DNA of 64,000 nt from Gracilaria domingensis (lineage: Eukaryota; Rhodophyta; Florideophyceae; Gracilariales; Gracilariaceae), in assembly GCA_022539475.1 (NCBI GenBank), contig VCMS01000003.1, positions 270,983 to 334,982 on the forward strand. Direction: 5' to 3'. A program made the translations under genes and the position numbers. Below the pieces are notes generated by a model. It did not search any database and was not told the origin of the DNA. It worked only from the letters and a program-made list of their open reading frames with translations. Shown piece by piece: positions 10,378 to 21,204 of the stretch; position 1 is the first letter of the stretch, and each line of letters opens with the position of its first letter.

Positions 10378-11739
10378 ATGAGCGAACCGCAGCCACAGCC
10401 GCGGCGCCGCGCGAAATGGCGCAAGCTGGCGCCGCTCGAGCGCCTCATGCTCGACTAGCGCCTGCCCACCAAGCAGGACGTCATCACCGTCTGCGTCACG
10501 CTGTCGTCCTCGCTCCCCGTTCACTGCCTGCAGGCCGCCGTCCTGCCGCGCTTTCTCTCCCACCCGCGCTTCCGAAGCGTGCTGTCGAGCGGAGCGCGCC
10601 CGCGTCGCTTCCGCCTGGACCCCTCCTTCAGCGCCCATTCGCCGCACATCGCTTCGTACCACTTTGTTGTCGAGTCCGTTGTCGACTCCTCGCTGTCTGA
10701 GCGGCAGCAGCTCGCCGCGTTTAACACCCGTCTCAACCATATCCTCTCCACTGGCTTGCATCTCTCCCGCCCGCTCTGGAGGCTGCATGTATTTCCTGGC
10801 TGGTCTCTCCTTCCCGAAGCGCGAGCCACAAGCACCACGCTTATCCTGCGTGTACACCACGCCATCTCCGATGGTATCGGCCTCGTCAAGTATTTTCTCT
10901 CCCGTGTCGTTGACACCGACCCTTCGTCAGCTAACCCCGCACTCCGACGTTTCTCCCGCCCGCACCGCCCCTTTGTTCAGGCGTTCGTTGACACCATGGG
11001 CGACCTCAGAAAATCGCTAGTCGTTCCGTTCCGTTCCGACGCCAAAACCGCCTTCACGCAGCCCAAGCAGAACGATTTTAACCACTGCGCCTTGCTTTCT
11101 CCGTCACCTGCCAGTATTGCAGACCTGAAGCTTGCGGCCAAGAAAAGGAATGCCACCATCAACGACCTTCTCATGGCTGCATTTGCGGGCGCCGTGCGCA
11201 CGTATTTCATTCAAAGCGGTCAGCACGTGGACAAGCTGCGCAACTTTCATGTCGCTATGCCGTTCAACCGTCACGTGTTCGAAGAGTTTCGCGACGAGCA
11301 TGTGTGTAATCAGCTTGCAATGCTACCGGTGCGACTTCCGGTCCATATTGAACACCCTGAAGAACGACTGCAAGCTTGCGTACGCGAGATGAATCGCGTG
11401 AAACGAAGCGTGCAACCACAACTGGCGCTGGCTGCAATGAAGATGTTGGCTGCGCTTCCGCTGGCGTTGAGGCGTCTTGCTTGGCGTCGTCTTAGTAAAT
11501 CGGCCAGCGTTTTATTCTCCAATGTCCCGGGCCCAGTGTCCACCGTGTTTGTCGAAGGAGTTCCGGTGCAGAGTGTATATGTATTTCCGCCGATTGATTC
11601 GAATACCACGGTGAACATTGCCATGTTCTCGTACGATAATGCACTATATGTGGCTGTTTCCGGGGATTCGAATCGATTGTCTGATCCGCACGGCATGATC
11701 GAGCATTTTGGCGATCAGCTTAACCTGTATTTGTGCTGA
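10378..11739 (+). pseudogene. WS/DGAT paralogue with a single in-frame TAG at codon 27
   Basis: From the ATG at 10378 the frame runs to 11739 (454 codons including the final stop) and is broken only by TAG at 10456-10458. The prefix LAPLERLMLD aligns with LAPIERFFVD of the neighbouring gene and continues after the TAG without a gap (RLPTKQDVIT against TVPHNPVIIT). The stop therefore replaces the Glu codon by one G-to-T change. Downstream the protein is complete: PLWRLHVFP, VHHAISDGIG (catalytic HHxxxDG), NVPGPVSTV. No in-frame ATG lies between the stop and residue ~200, past the active site, so restarting would give an inactive product. It could be a young pseudogene, a polymorphism, a sequencing error or stop readthrough. 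Confidence 0.8.
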
Positions 11740-11749
11740 ATGTGTTCTA

Positions 11750-12060
11750 TCAATTGTTATGGTTTTGAAAAGGCATGCCAATCATGCCTGCGACTGGCTC
11801 AAATTTTGTCGTACACCAAGAAAGCAGACATTGTAATGGGTATCGGGGCGTTGAGAACGATGCAAACAAGAGAATTTCTGTTTTCTTGTCTAGTTTCGTT
11901 TTGACACGCCTGTGACAATGGGAACGAAGCAGGGGAAACTTTTTTTTTTGTGGCAGAAACTGCGTTGTACAGATGCGAGAGAAAACGGCCTCGTGATACA
12001 TTAGTTTGGACGCGGCAGCAGATTCATCTGAGATGGTAATACCAAGGGTACGAAGGGTAC
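11750..12060 (-). pseudogene. Possible second decayed WS/DGAT fragment
   Basis: One minus-strand frame encodes LRTLGITISDESAA and, later, VAGMIGMPFQNHNN. The intact paralogue has, in the same order, ARSLGITINDMLYTAV and LTGLRVGIPFNNHAIG. The two motifs lie about 37 residues apart in the intact protein but about 87 here, and the intervening sequence does not match, so any relationship implies decay with an insertion. It sits immediately 3' of the TAG-interrupted copy. Confidence 0.3.
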
Positions 12061-12726
12061 TATTGGTACCAATCACTGCCCTCGAGTGCAGATTTTCACG
12101 CTCACGCATTGGTTGTTGACTCCATATACTGTATGTAACCAACTGCAGTTTTTTGCCGTTGGCAGTTCGAAGTCTTTAAGTCCAGGTTTTTTTCCTGTTC
12201 TGAGTGAGGGATCTCTCAGAAAATCCGCCCATCTTTGGGATGTTCTCGTTCTGTTTGTCGTGGTGATTCGTCCTCCGATGAGGAGTCCACAAATAAAGGA
12301 AGCGAAGTGAGTTTGCGATCGGGTCTGTACAGGAATGTAGGCCTCCGTACCAACATGAATATTTTAGCTTACTTTAACTTCTCAGAGGCTCTTAAGGAGC
12401 CCATTTTCTCTTATCATGATAACCTACATCACCCATAGTAAAAAAGAACTAATGGTTCCGTTTGAAATCAGATTACTGTACGCTCGGCAAATAAACGTGA
12501 GGCCTTGGATCATCAGTGGAACAAAAGCTCTTCGTATGAAACAAGATCTTCCTTTCGAGTAGCTTTCTTTCTCGCATCCTTACTGTTTGGCACACCACAA
12601 GTGCCAGCTGTCGCTCGTAGACTTTTGACCTTCGTGCAAGAGGTAGAGAGCCACACGAATTTGATGGGGATTGAAGATGGAAGTATTAATGAACGAGGTA
12701 CGTACCTTTGGTACAGAAATTGCTGA

Positions 12727-12744
12727 TCTCTCTCTCTCTCTCTT
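12727..12744. repeat. CT microsatellite
   Basis: An uninterrupted (TC)9 run in non-coding DNA, the first of three similar CT tracts spaced 0.7-0.9 kb apart. Confidence 0.9.
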
Positions 12745-13453
12745 TTATGGGCACATTAGCTTAACGAGAACTAAATGCAGAGCGATCCTGAAAGAATCGC
12801 TCCCTCACCAGAAAGGCCAACACTTTGTCGGGCCACTTGGAAATAATATCACTAACAGACAGACCTCTACGACCGCTCAGGGGAGGCAGAGTAAGTCGTC
12901 TTGATAATGTTCTGATGCATTTGGTTGGGGCGATGATATGGAGGACAATTACACGGAAAGCAGACTTCCGGATAGTAGACGACACGAAACAACGCTCGCA
13001 GGCAGCACGTTTTGTCAGTCATTTCGAAGACTAAATAAAACACAGGATCCTGTCGTCTATTCATCCTCATCCGCAGTATGGGTAGCAGGCGCCGGATAAC
13101 GAGTTATCTAACCCTCTTACCAAGAAGAAGAAGAAGTAGTCAACAACTTCTATGTAACAGTCGCATTCAGTAGCAGCAAATGTATCATTCGTGGCTTCGG
13201 CATGAATCTGCATGGTTGTTAGCACGAAGTCGGACCCACAATGTCAGATAGTTCACAAGGAAACGAAACGAACCCCCATCTCTTTCACATCGTCCTGCGG
13301 TTGTTGGCTCCGGATTCCAAGTATCTGGATAGGTTTCGCTTTGCACCTCGGTTCATTCCAAAAAAGCGCCGCAAGCTGCCTAAAGTGCGTTTGAGAGCGA
13401 TACAGCACCTTGATGATATTGAAGAAAGCGAGAATAGTGTGTTTTTCGCTCTT

Positions 13454-13475
13454 TCTCTCTCTCTCTCTCTCTCTC
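13454..13475. repeat. CT microsatellite
   Basis: A CT run of about 22 nt, inside an ORF not accepted as coding. Confidence 0.9.
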
Positions 13476-14353
13476 ACTGTTACGGCTACAGTACGAAAGC
13501 GCTTCAATTTGCACTAGATGTACGTCTCTATGAAAGAAACCCGGTTCTCCAGAGAAAGACAACCGGTTTAAGTTTTAGATCCAGCATTCTTCGAGGCCGT
13601 TTCTATCAATTTCTGCTCCTCAGACCGATAATCTCTGGCAGAAGTCTGACTCGCTCACTTCATTCCCGTACGACAATTGCATTACAGAGAGTTGGGAACT
13701 ATCCGACATGACAGCAATGCTAATGCAACGCACGTGCATGGCACGTGCAGAGTGATCACTCCACTAGCTGAAGATCTGGCTTATTTTGGTGCACGTGCGC
13801 GACTACGCGTGCTTTGGTGTCGATTTCCCTGCGACAACGCACAGCAGCTTCACCTTCGGTAGAGCCGTCGATATTGTACTGAGCAAATGCGCCTCATACT
13901 AATATACCTTTTAAATCTTCCGCAGGCTACTTTTGAAAAGTATGTACACGTAGTTTGATTGTCCCAACTTGACTCACCTTCGAACGTCATTTTCATTCCC
14001 ACACCGAGCTTGTTGAACGCGATTACAACTTCTTCGCTACTGCTTATCATAGGCGTTCATGTCCAAGTTTCCATGTTTATTTGTCAGACAAAGGCAGCCT
14101 AAAAATTCAGTAATCTCCAAACTGGATCCACTGTTGCGTTCACTATATTAATGTGAAGAAATGGCAAATGCTTTAGATTGCCGTCTTGAAATCTAATTCA
14201 AACGTACAGTAGTGCCTCGCAAATGCGAATGAGAACCTTCACCTTCTACGAAGGTAGGAGACGTTCCATGCCTCTCCTTCAGTTTCTTTTTGGTCTCGAC
14301 GAAAACGAAGTCAGGAACGTTCATGCGGACATTATGAGAATGTGTGAAAACGG

Positions 14354-14373
14354 TCTCTCTCTCTCTCTCTCTC
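14354..14373. repeat. CT microsatellite
   Basis: A (TC)10 run, third of the set. Confidence 0.9.
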
Positions 14374-14523
14374 GCTCCATTTGTGAACGCGCAAATCAAC
14401 CAGCTGCTTCCGACGCAGAGATACACCTGAGAGATAAATCAGTGCATTTGGCCTACGTGCAGAATAGAACACACATCAACGTTTATTGGAGTCCACATCC
14501 TTGTTGGTAGAGCGTTACAGAAA

Positions 14524-14545
14524 GACAGTAGAATTTTCTACTGTC
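14524..14545. repeat. Perfect 10-bp inverted repeat with 2-nt centre
   Basis: GACAGTAGAA, then TT, then TTCTACTGTC. It is flanked by a further inverted pair, TCCTTG about 30 nt upstream and CAAGGA overlapping the 3' arm. As RNA it would fold into a stable hairpin; no neighbouring gene clearly owns it. Confidence 0.6.
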
Positions 14546-15026
14546 AAGGAATGAAAGTAGCGTATACGAGGTTCGATAATCTTCATAAAGAGCAGATTCT
14601 ACAAGCAGCTGAAAACATTCCACAAAAGAACAATCCACCAAAGAATTGTCGTTCATGTTCCATGAAAGAAGATTCAATGGATTCATTCCAGGATTGATTT
14701 GAGTAGAGCATGCAGATGCAAAAGATGTCGAATTATTAGGTTGCGACTGACTATAGTTTCCTCTTCAGGATGACGATGACGAGAGTCACAAAGGTAAATT
14801 TTCTTGTTGGGCATTACGTGGAGCGACAACACCGTCTGCAGAGTGTTTGGAGAGTGATTTTGGAGTGAAGAGTAATCCACAGTGAATCTTGGTGTGCGAT
14901 TTCTGCCGTTTCTGATGGAAGCTTTCGGTCATCAGTTTCCAGAAATGGGTGATTTGGAAGTAGATGTGACAGTGAAGGTGAAGAGTTGTGTTGGTCATAC
15001 CTCCGTCTTGGTGGACGATTTACTGG

Positions 15027-15034
15027 TATAAAAG
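15027..15034 (+). promoter_or_regulatory. TATA box of the 126-residue orphan gene
   Basis: The site reads TATAAAAG, 120 bp upstream of the ATG at 15148. Transcription would start near 15060, leaving a leader of about 90 nt. Confidence 0.7.
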
Positions 15035-15147
15035 GCGCGCACCATCTGGACTATCCAGACTCCGAATCATCTTCAGGAACTTCTGCTTCTCTGCACAAAC
15101 TTTGCAACATTGCACAACACAAGCAGTTCTCTACCAACCTCAACAAA

Positions 15148-15528
15148 ATGTTCCGCAAAATCCGCTCTTGCTTTGGAAAGGGAGAAACCTATATTCTTCT
15201 CGCCAACGAAGAAACTCTAAACAACCCGGAGACCTACATTGAGCGCGACGTCTATGGACGTAGTGCTCCTTTGGATATGCCAGAAGAGGAAGAGCTTATG
15301 GCTGTCTTAAATAGACCGGAGGGTGAACCACTACCCTCAAACATGAGGTCTGAAGGCGTTCCTAATTATCCACTACGGCCTCCGGAAAGAAGGCGGTTGT
15401 TTAGAAGAAGAAGCGGGGTCTTCCCCCTAATGATTGGGAAGCCGTTCAGGGCGGCAGGGGGCAGGATTGGGGAATTTGCTGTGAGGTTGTATTATTGGGA
15501 CTGGGTGGTGGATCCGATATTCGACTGA
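15148..15528 (+). CDS. Orphan 126-residue protein with TATA promoter
   Basis: An intronless gene starting at MFRKIRSCFGKGETYILL. A strong TATA box precedes it and the ATG context is good (CAACAAAATG). The protein has an N-terminal basic patch, an acidic stretch (MPEEEELM, near residue 50), an Arg-rich central segment (PPERRRLFRRRSG) and a C-terminus with aromatic residues (LYYWDWVVDPIFD). There is no signal peptide or membrane span, and I recognise no family. The frame is open upstream, but the TATA position places that part outside the transcript. It lies alone in a gene-poor region, so it may be lineage-specific. Confidence 0.6.
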   Translation: MFRKIRSCFGKGETYILLANEETLNNPETYIERDVYGRSAPLDMPEEEELMAVLNRPEGEPLPSNMRSEGVPNYPLRPPERRRLFRRRSGVFPLMIGKPFRAAGGRIGEFAVRLYYWDWVVDPIFD

Positions 15529-17007
15529 AGATAACGAATTAGAACACCGTGTGCTGTTGTAAACTTGTTGCATGCATTACCCTTGTACTCATATGTTCCT
15601 TCGAAGCGAGTTCTGAATTTATTGCAATGGTCTGCGCAATGCCTCGAACCCTATTCTTCCCAATTGCGAGAACAGTGAGGCTGCCCCTGTGGTCCACAGC
15701 GATATCACACGCAATTTCGTTATTATGAAATGCTAGCGTCTCAGAAAGTCTTGAACTCGAATCATATTATTACCTATTGCTCTGATGGTGGGGATATTTG
15801 CTCAGCCGGCAACCGTACTGTAAGTCACCTACGTTAGGTGTCTTCGGGAAATCCTTTATAGAACGGCCAACGAAGGCGTACAAGCAAGTGCAATACATGA
15901 AACCTTTTAGGTATTGCAGAAGCTCCCTGGCTTTCTTTCGGTTATTATCTCCGCGAGGCAAGATGCATGGAAGCCACATAAATTGGAATGTAGCAATCAT
16001 TGCTCTGCAAGTGCTCATCTTACGCTTCCGTCACTGTACGTAACGTTGCGTTTACTTACCAAATAGCTGAGGGCGCCACCGAGTCCCGTGGGTCTTCAAG
16101 CTCAAAGATTGAACTTTTGTTTTCTTCCACTCATTCTTGCGAATTTGTAGAACGTTCCAGGTTGGGGATGTTAATGAGATTGAGCAGAGGAACGACTTGG
16201 AAGCAAAGGAGGGAAACTGAGCAAAGAAGAGGTGATGGTTGTGGAGAGGGCGTTCTTGCTTCTCGAGCCTGTTCTCCAGATGACTAGAGAGCATGGACAT
16301 CCTCGAGATTCATTAGTCTTTTGGCGATGGTTCGAAAGTGGTGTCGGTGGATGCTGTGCCTGCACATAGCTGTGGGACAGGGCGCTTGGGAAAGGCTGAC
16401 ATGTGAAGGGAATGAGTAATCTGGGAGTGCTTCAGTTAATTTTGCTCAATGCATTACGATTGTAGCTGCTGCGATTGTCAACTTCAGTGAAACTCAAGAG
16501 GGCCTACAGAAAGAAGGATTGAAAGATGTAGATGCGATACAAACGTCAGGAAAGACCCACACCATCTAGTGCGGAGATGCCCTCTGACTAACGCCAGCTG
16601 AGCAGGCCTGCAGCTGAGAAACGCTTCCTCCATTAACTGCCCGACAAAATCTGAGTCTCCAAGAACTGATTAGGCAACACCCGCATAGATTGTCAGACTT
16701 TCTGACGGGAGAGAACTTTCTTTAAGAAAGGGGTACTTTGACCTAGGAATTATAGGTTGTCCGAAGTAAATAAGGATCTACAAAAATGAATTGATATCTC
16801 TTGAAGTGAAACTACGCGTTTCCTTTGTGTGCGAGAGCCGTCGCGAAAGAGCTGGCGTGCGAGAACATCGAAGCGGACATAGGACATAGTAGGGCGCGCA
16901 AGCTCTCGCTTTGATTCCGTTCAACATAACGTTGGTAAACGGTAAACAAAATTGAGTTCATTCGTTCATTCATACTTTGCTATCTACTCTACTGCTACTG
17001 TTTTGCA
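15529..17007. other. Intergenic, no gene seen
   Basis: About 1.5 kb with only short, feature-free frames. No RNA gene or repeat was recognised. Confidence 0.5.
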
Positions 17008-17664
17008 TCACACACGACGCCTCGAAGCACACCCTTGGGCCTTCTCCCATTCTGAGGGCCTACGTCGCTTTCTGCCACGACGTAGCTCCTCGCAAGCCCG
17101 TTCTACCATATGCCCGCGAACCTCTGCCATTAGAACTGACAACGTTTCCTCAAAGGAGGTAAGGGAATCACGCAGCTTCTTCACGCGACGATGTGTTCTC
17201 TTTGCCGAACATCCGGGACAACCCTCTTCGCAGTCCTCGCACCACGTGCTGACATGCAGCATTGCGCTTGATACAGCATCATCAAGTGACAATGACGATG
17301 GTCTCAGCGATCCAACTACCTCTGCCGCCGCCGCCTCCGCTCGCCGAAGGTGGGTCATCAAATGGCCTCCCTCCTTGCACAAGGCGCCAAAACTTGCAAA
17401 GCGCTTGAGGTGTTCAAGCTCTCCTGTGGCACTTAGCTTCGCCATCCAGGAGTACATGGCCGCCTGGCACGGATAAACAGCACCACCCCGGTCCAACTTA
17501 CGGAACCAGAAAAAGATGTCCGACAAATTTTGCAGGTCGTTCTGAAACCTCTCATGTGTACTACTGACACAGAAGCGAGAGGTGCTTTCGATGGCCATTA
17601 TCATCGATAATGTTAGCATGCGCATCGTCAGCATAAGGTTCATGGCGTATTCCAAGCCCTTCAT
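17008..17664 (-). CDS. Orphan helical, basic protein with TATA promoter
   Basis: A 218-residue protein starting with a Met/Leu-rich hydrophobic stretch (MKGLEYAMNLMLTMRM). The centre is helical, with an Ala/Glu stretch (RRAEAAAAEVV). A Cys cluster follows (CEDCEEGCPGC, near residue 142-152), possibly metal-binding, and the tail is very basic (RRGRKRRRPSEW), like a nuclear localisation signal. A TATA box at 17881-17888 lies about 220 bp upstream, so the leader would be near 190 nt. I do not recognise the family. Support comes from ORF length, promoter and biased composition; an opposite-strand ORF overlaps most of it. Confidence 0.5.
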   Translation of the reverse strand: MKGLEYAMNLMLTMRMLTLSMIMAIESTSRFCVSSTHERFQNDLQNLSDIFFWFRKLDRGGAVYPCQAAMYSWMAKLSATGELEHLKRFASFGALCKEGGHLMTHLRRAEAAAAEVVGSLRPSSLSLDDAVSSAMLHVSTWCEDCEEGCPGCSAKRTHRRVKKLRDSLTSFEETLSVLMAEVRGHMVERACEELRRGRKRRRPSEWEKAQGCASRRRV

Positions 17665-17880
17665 CTTCTCGTTATGTGGGGAGGACGTGAAGGTGAATGT
17701 AGGAAAGCGATTGGCCGGGGATGAAAGGAAGTGAGGGCGGATGGGGGTGGGAGTGGCGTGGCGGGGGTGAGGGTGTGGGGTGCGGTGGGAATGCCAGAGC
17801 GCGAGTGAATGAATGAGGGCGAGGATGAGGATGAGGAAAGAGTTGCAAGCAGGTGGAGCGGTTTGGGGGTGAGAGGCAGG

Positions 17881-17888
17881 TTTTTATA
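17881..17888 (-). promoter_or_regulatory. TATA box upstream of the 218-residue orphan gene
   Basis: The minus strand reads TATAAAAA within CTACTATAAAAACC, nearly the same context as the acyltransferase TATA at 9891-9898. Confidence 0.55.
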
Positions 17889-18490
17889 GTAGTAGGGGGT
17901 GGAGCGTGAATGGGGTCTGGGGTTGTTCTTTGCTGCTGATAATTACCATAGATTGCGAGAGTGTACTGAATGTGCTTTCACACTCTCGGCAAATGTCAGC
18001 AGCGATGAATGTAGAAACGTAATGATTAAAGCCTCTCGCTCAATTCGAGCTGAAGTTAATCGAAAAACCACGGCGCTCACAGCGAGAGACGATAGAATGC
18101 ATTCTGTAAAATCCCTCTCCTTTATCTCCCACTAATGAATGACTGACCACACTAGGCGAGAAGAAGAATGAGGAGACAAGGCAGACGAAGGAGGCGCCAG
18201 CATGCGAAGCAGATGGGGCAACAGGATGAGGGAGACATCAATACCGGTAGCCTTAAGGCGGCGGTGTCTAAACAGGCGCGAACAAGTCTAAGAACGTGTT
18301 AAAACCTCTAACGGCACGAATCCTCTATGCGCAAATTGACGATATCCGCCGAAGAGAGAAACATGTCTTCATAGTCATCGCACCAGACACTATGTAATAC
18401 AGAGTAGTGCATAGTTCACATAGTACATGTGTTGCGAGCAAGCAAAGAAAAACGCCTGTTCAATACCTGATTAAGCATAATCCACAGAAC

Positions 18491-18720
18491 TTCTTGGCCG
18501 TCCTAAAGAGAGAGAATTCTCTCTGAAGCTTTTCTGCAGGTTAGCAATAAGAAGCATCGTCCACAATAAAGAAGAAAAGAAGTACATATGTTACCGTTAC
18601 TCTTGGCCTTCTTAAGGAGAGAGAATTACGTTTAGAATACTATAGCGTACTTTTCCTGCTTCTTCGCAATAAGGAGTTGCAGACCATACTAAAAAAGAAG
18701 AAGAAGAAGTTACCGTTATT
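18491..18720. repeat. Diverged tandem duplication, ~110 and ~120 bp units
   Basis: Unit 1 (18491-18600) and unit 2 (18601-18720) align end to end. Both begin CTTGGCC, then TTAA/CTAA and GAGAGAGAATT, share GCAATAAG in the middle, then an AAGAAG run, and close with GTTACCGTTA. Indels and substitutions separate them, so this is an old duplication in non-coding DNA. Confidence 0.7.
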
Positions 18721-21095
18721 CAAAAGATTGCCCTTCACAGATGCAAGGACTGTGTCTTGTATTGCAGCCCCCCAAATACTTAAAGACTATCATGGCATAG
18801 ACTCGTATTGAAATCTCCGTCTCGTCTAAATAATATCGTCATGCTATGTGCAAACTTTGATGTCAGACAAAAGAGAGTTTGTTCCCCCATGGCAAGATTC
18901 GAGCCAATCCTCGGGTTCGTATTGTCGTCAGCAACGTACCGGAACTATTTTGGCGGATGATGGCCATTATTGTGATCGTCTTTCATTGACATCCGGAGGG
19001 GAGGTCATTTGAGCACCGGGCGAAAGAAAGGAACGGCGATCTCGACGCTATGCTTTCCGTAGAGATCTGGGAGTGATCTGAAGAATAAACTCTTCCTTAC
19101 AACTTCAAGGTTTCAATCAGAAACTCAAACGGGCTGCGAGTCTGGCCACAACGGATTTGCGAAACGAGCGGTTATTGGTGCATTGTGTTCCAAGATTGCC
19201 TTCAGGTCCACATTCGCCTGGCGACAATGGTATGTGTCTGTGTGGATTCAAAGAAACAGAGCTTTTTTTTCTGCTGAAGCATGCTGTAGATAGATACATG
19301 CTCATAGTAAGTCAGGCGGATTCATTCGTGTGTAATTTCACTAGCAGTCACAAGGGAGCGAAAGAAGCGCCGTCAGGAGTGTTTAGACGCGAAATGGAAT
19401 TGATGTTGCTTTGAGCTTACTATCATTTGCACAGGAGTCGGCTGCATAACCTCTTTGCATGACGCATGGTACTGAAGTGGTTCGGAGGTTGAAGTAGGTC
19501 AGACCGCGCCAAAGTGAACCAGAAACTGATGGAGATTGGTATGACTTGGCTTCGTGTTCTCAAGCTGTTAATGCTAGTTCTGCAGTTCATAAGTAGAAAA
19601 GCATCTTTCGGAGCTTTGCGAGTATCTTTTGTAAACTTTCAAGCTTTCTGTTATACTAGTTCTACTAAGAGTGGAGAGTAGTGAAAGAATCACCTTTTCT
19701 GACCGCAGTTTCCTATGGCGTCAAGCGTGAAGCCGATAAAGACTAGCGCGCAAATTATTGCAGTCTTTGCTGTCTCATCGTGTTACCCTTCTCCGACAAC
19801 CGCTTTGAGGCCGATTCGATGATAGCAGATCAAAATCGGACCCTTTTAGATTCGGAAAAGATTCCAACCCGAAGTCTCGCAACATGAACTGCTCGACAAC
19901 TTATTTGCACATATTCACCAAAACCAGGGCAGAAGAAGATCGTAGCCTGAATCGGCTAGAATTCTGTGAGACCAGAATTGTTGTGTTCGACCTATTATGC
20001 CCGTCTCCCATGCCTAACAATGATGACACGACACAAATGTAAATGAAGATTGGCGACCTAAGCGTACTAAGAGCAGATGTCTATACTAAAGGATACAAAG
20101 ACCTTTCATAAAAGTAATCGTGGAGGTGGCAAAAAAGGTTTTGTCATGGTACTCTCGCTTAGGTGGAGGAGCAACGAAGGATAGGCATAAGAATCAACTA
20201 CGGCAACACCTACCTCTCGGAAGTATACCATGGCGACGTCATTCTGCATCCTCGCATGATGACGATATATATAAGAAACGAACACCATAGACAAAACTAT
20301 ACACTACTTGACATTCTAGTTCTCTGCCCGATTGTTCTCGCGTAGCTGAACTTCCTTGCCCATGGATCATTCGGAATGTGGCCCGCGATCTTTCAAGAGC
20401 GATGTCGATGCTTGTAGCAGTCATTGAAACCGTTCACGCGCACTTCCTGAGTGTGTGCCTCCTGAGACATTCTCGAAATTGATGAGATGCAACTGCAAGT
20501 ATCGCTTCACTGGAGTGTGAACTAATAGTGGTTCATGGATAACTCGGTGAGCGACTGCTCGGTGGCACGGTTGAGTTCGATATCTCGGCACTACACGGCT
20601 CTGCACCTGCAGAGATTCGCTGCAGTGCATAGTGCCAGAGATCATCTCATGATGAAGGAACGGGCGAACGAACGAATGGCTTACAAGTGCCGTGGTTGAT
20701 CGTCGCGCACGTACGAATCGTGTACCACGATCATCATCATGATGGTCGACACGTATAGGCTCAACAGGTTTTTGGACAATTGCTGTTGCACAACGCTTGA
20801 CAGTTATCGTTCCCTGGACCAGCGGATTCCACTGGTCCACGGACGAGTGATGCAAAAACGGTTAATTTACGGCTTTCTTCAATCCATTTGGGCCCCTTTC
20901 TAACTGCCCAAGGAGGCAACGCCATCATTGCAAACATGCCGCATTGGCAATGGGCCGATTGAAACTTCGTTGCCTTATTCACACTACCTTTGGTATCCGT
21001 CATTCTTTCCATCTTCCTCGTCGGCCCGCTAACAGTAACGACCATTTTGAGAATCTTCACGAGGCCATTTCATCAGCTACAGGTAGTACGTACTG

Positions 21096-21104
21096 TATAT
21101 AAAT
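21096..21104 (+). promoter_or_regulatory. TATA box of the kelch-Hint gene
   Basis: TATATAAAT lies 109 bp upstream of the ATG at 21205, compatible with an 80-nt leader. Confidence 0.55.
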
Positions 21105-21204
21105 TATACACGCAGGTGTGTTTCGAAATCTATCTCTCGACGAGGCGAATAAACCATCGCTTCAAATCGGTGCTTTACTTTCATAGCGAACAATCGAGCT
21201 CACT

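Larger units (their letters stand above)
11740..15147. other. Long gene-poor stretch with microsatellites
   Basis: About 3.4 kb with no confident intact gene. It holds a possible acyltransferase relic (11750-12060, minus), three CT microsatellites (near 12730, 13455 and 14354), an AAG run near 13120, G-box-like GCACGTGC repeats at 13739-13759 and a perfect hairpin at 14524-14545. One ORF (13241-13711, plus) begins plausibly but runs through a CT repeat and is not called. Confidence 0.5.
17665..21204. other. Long gene-poor stretch with a tandem duplication
   Basis: About 3.5 kb without a confident gene, apart from the promoter of the gene to its left and that of the kelch-Hint gene at its right end. 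It contains a diverged tandem duplication at 18491-18720. Minus-strand ORFs at 20421-20855 and 20761-21060 have no recognisable features. Confidence 0.5.

Noticed and set aside
10441-10458. CTAG at the premature stop as a splice acceptor
   Set aside because: Homology to the paralogue is continuous, without a gap, on both sides of the TAG, so removing sequence here would break the alignment.
13241-13711. 156-codon plus ORF
   Set aside because: The first ~65 codons look plausible, but the frame then runs through a CT microsatellite (Leu-Ser repeat). No convincing donor/acceptor pair was found to splice it out.
14490-14580. tRNA-like words (TTGGTAGAGCG, GAGGTTCGATAATC)
   Set aside because: D-loop-like and T-loop-like words are present but stems do not pair and the centre is the perfect hairpin described separately.
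20421-21060. Minus ORFs upstream of the kelch-Hint gene
   Set aside because: No promoter, domain or composition supports them.
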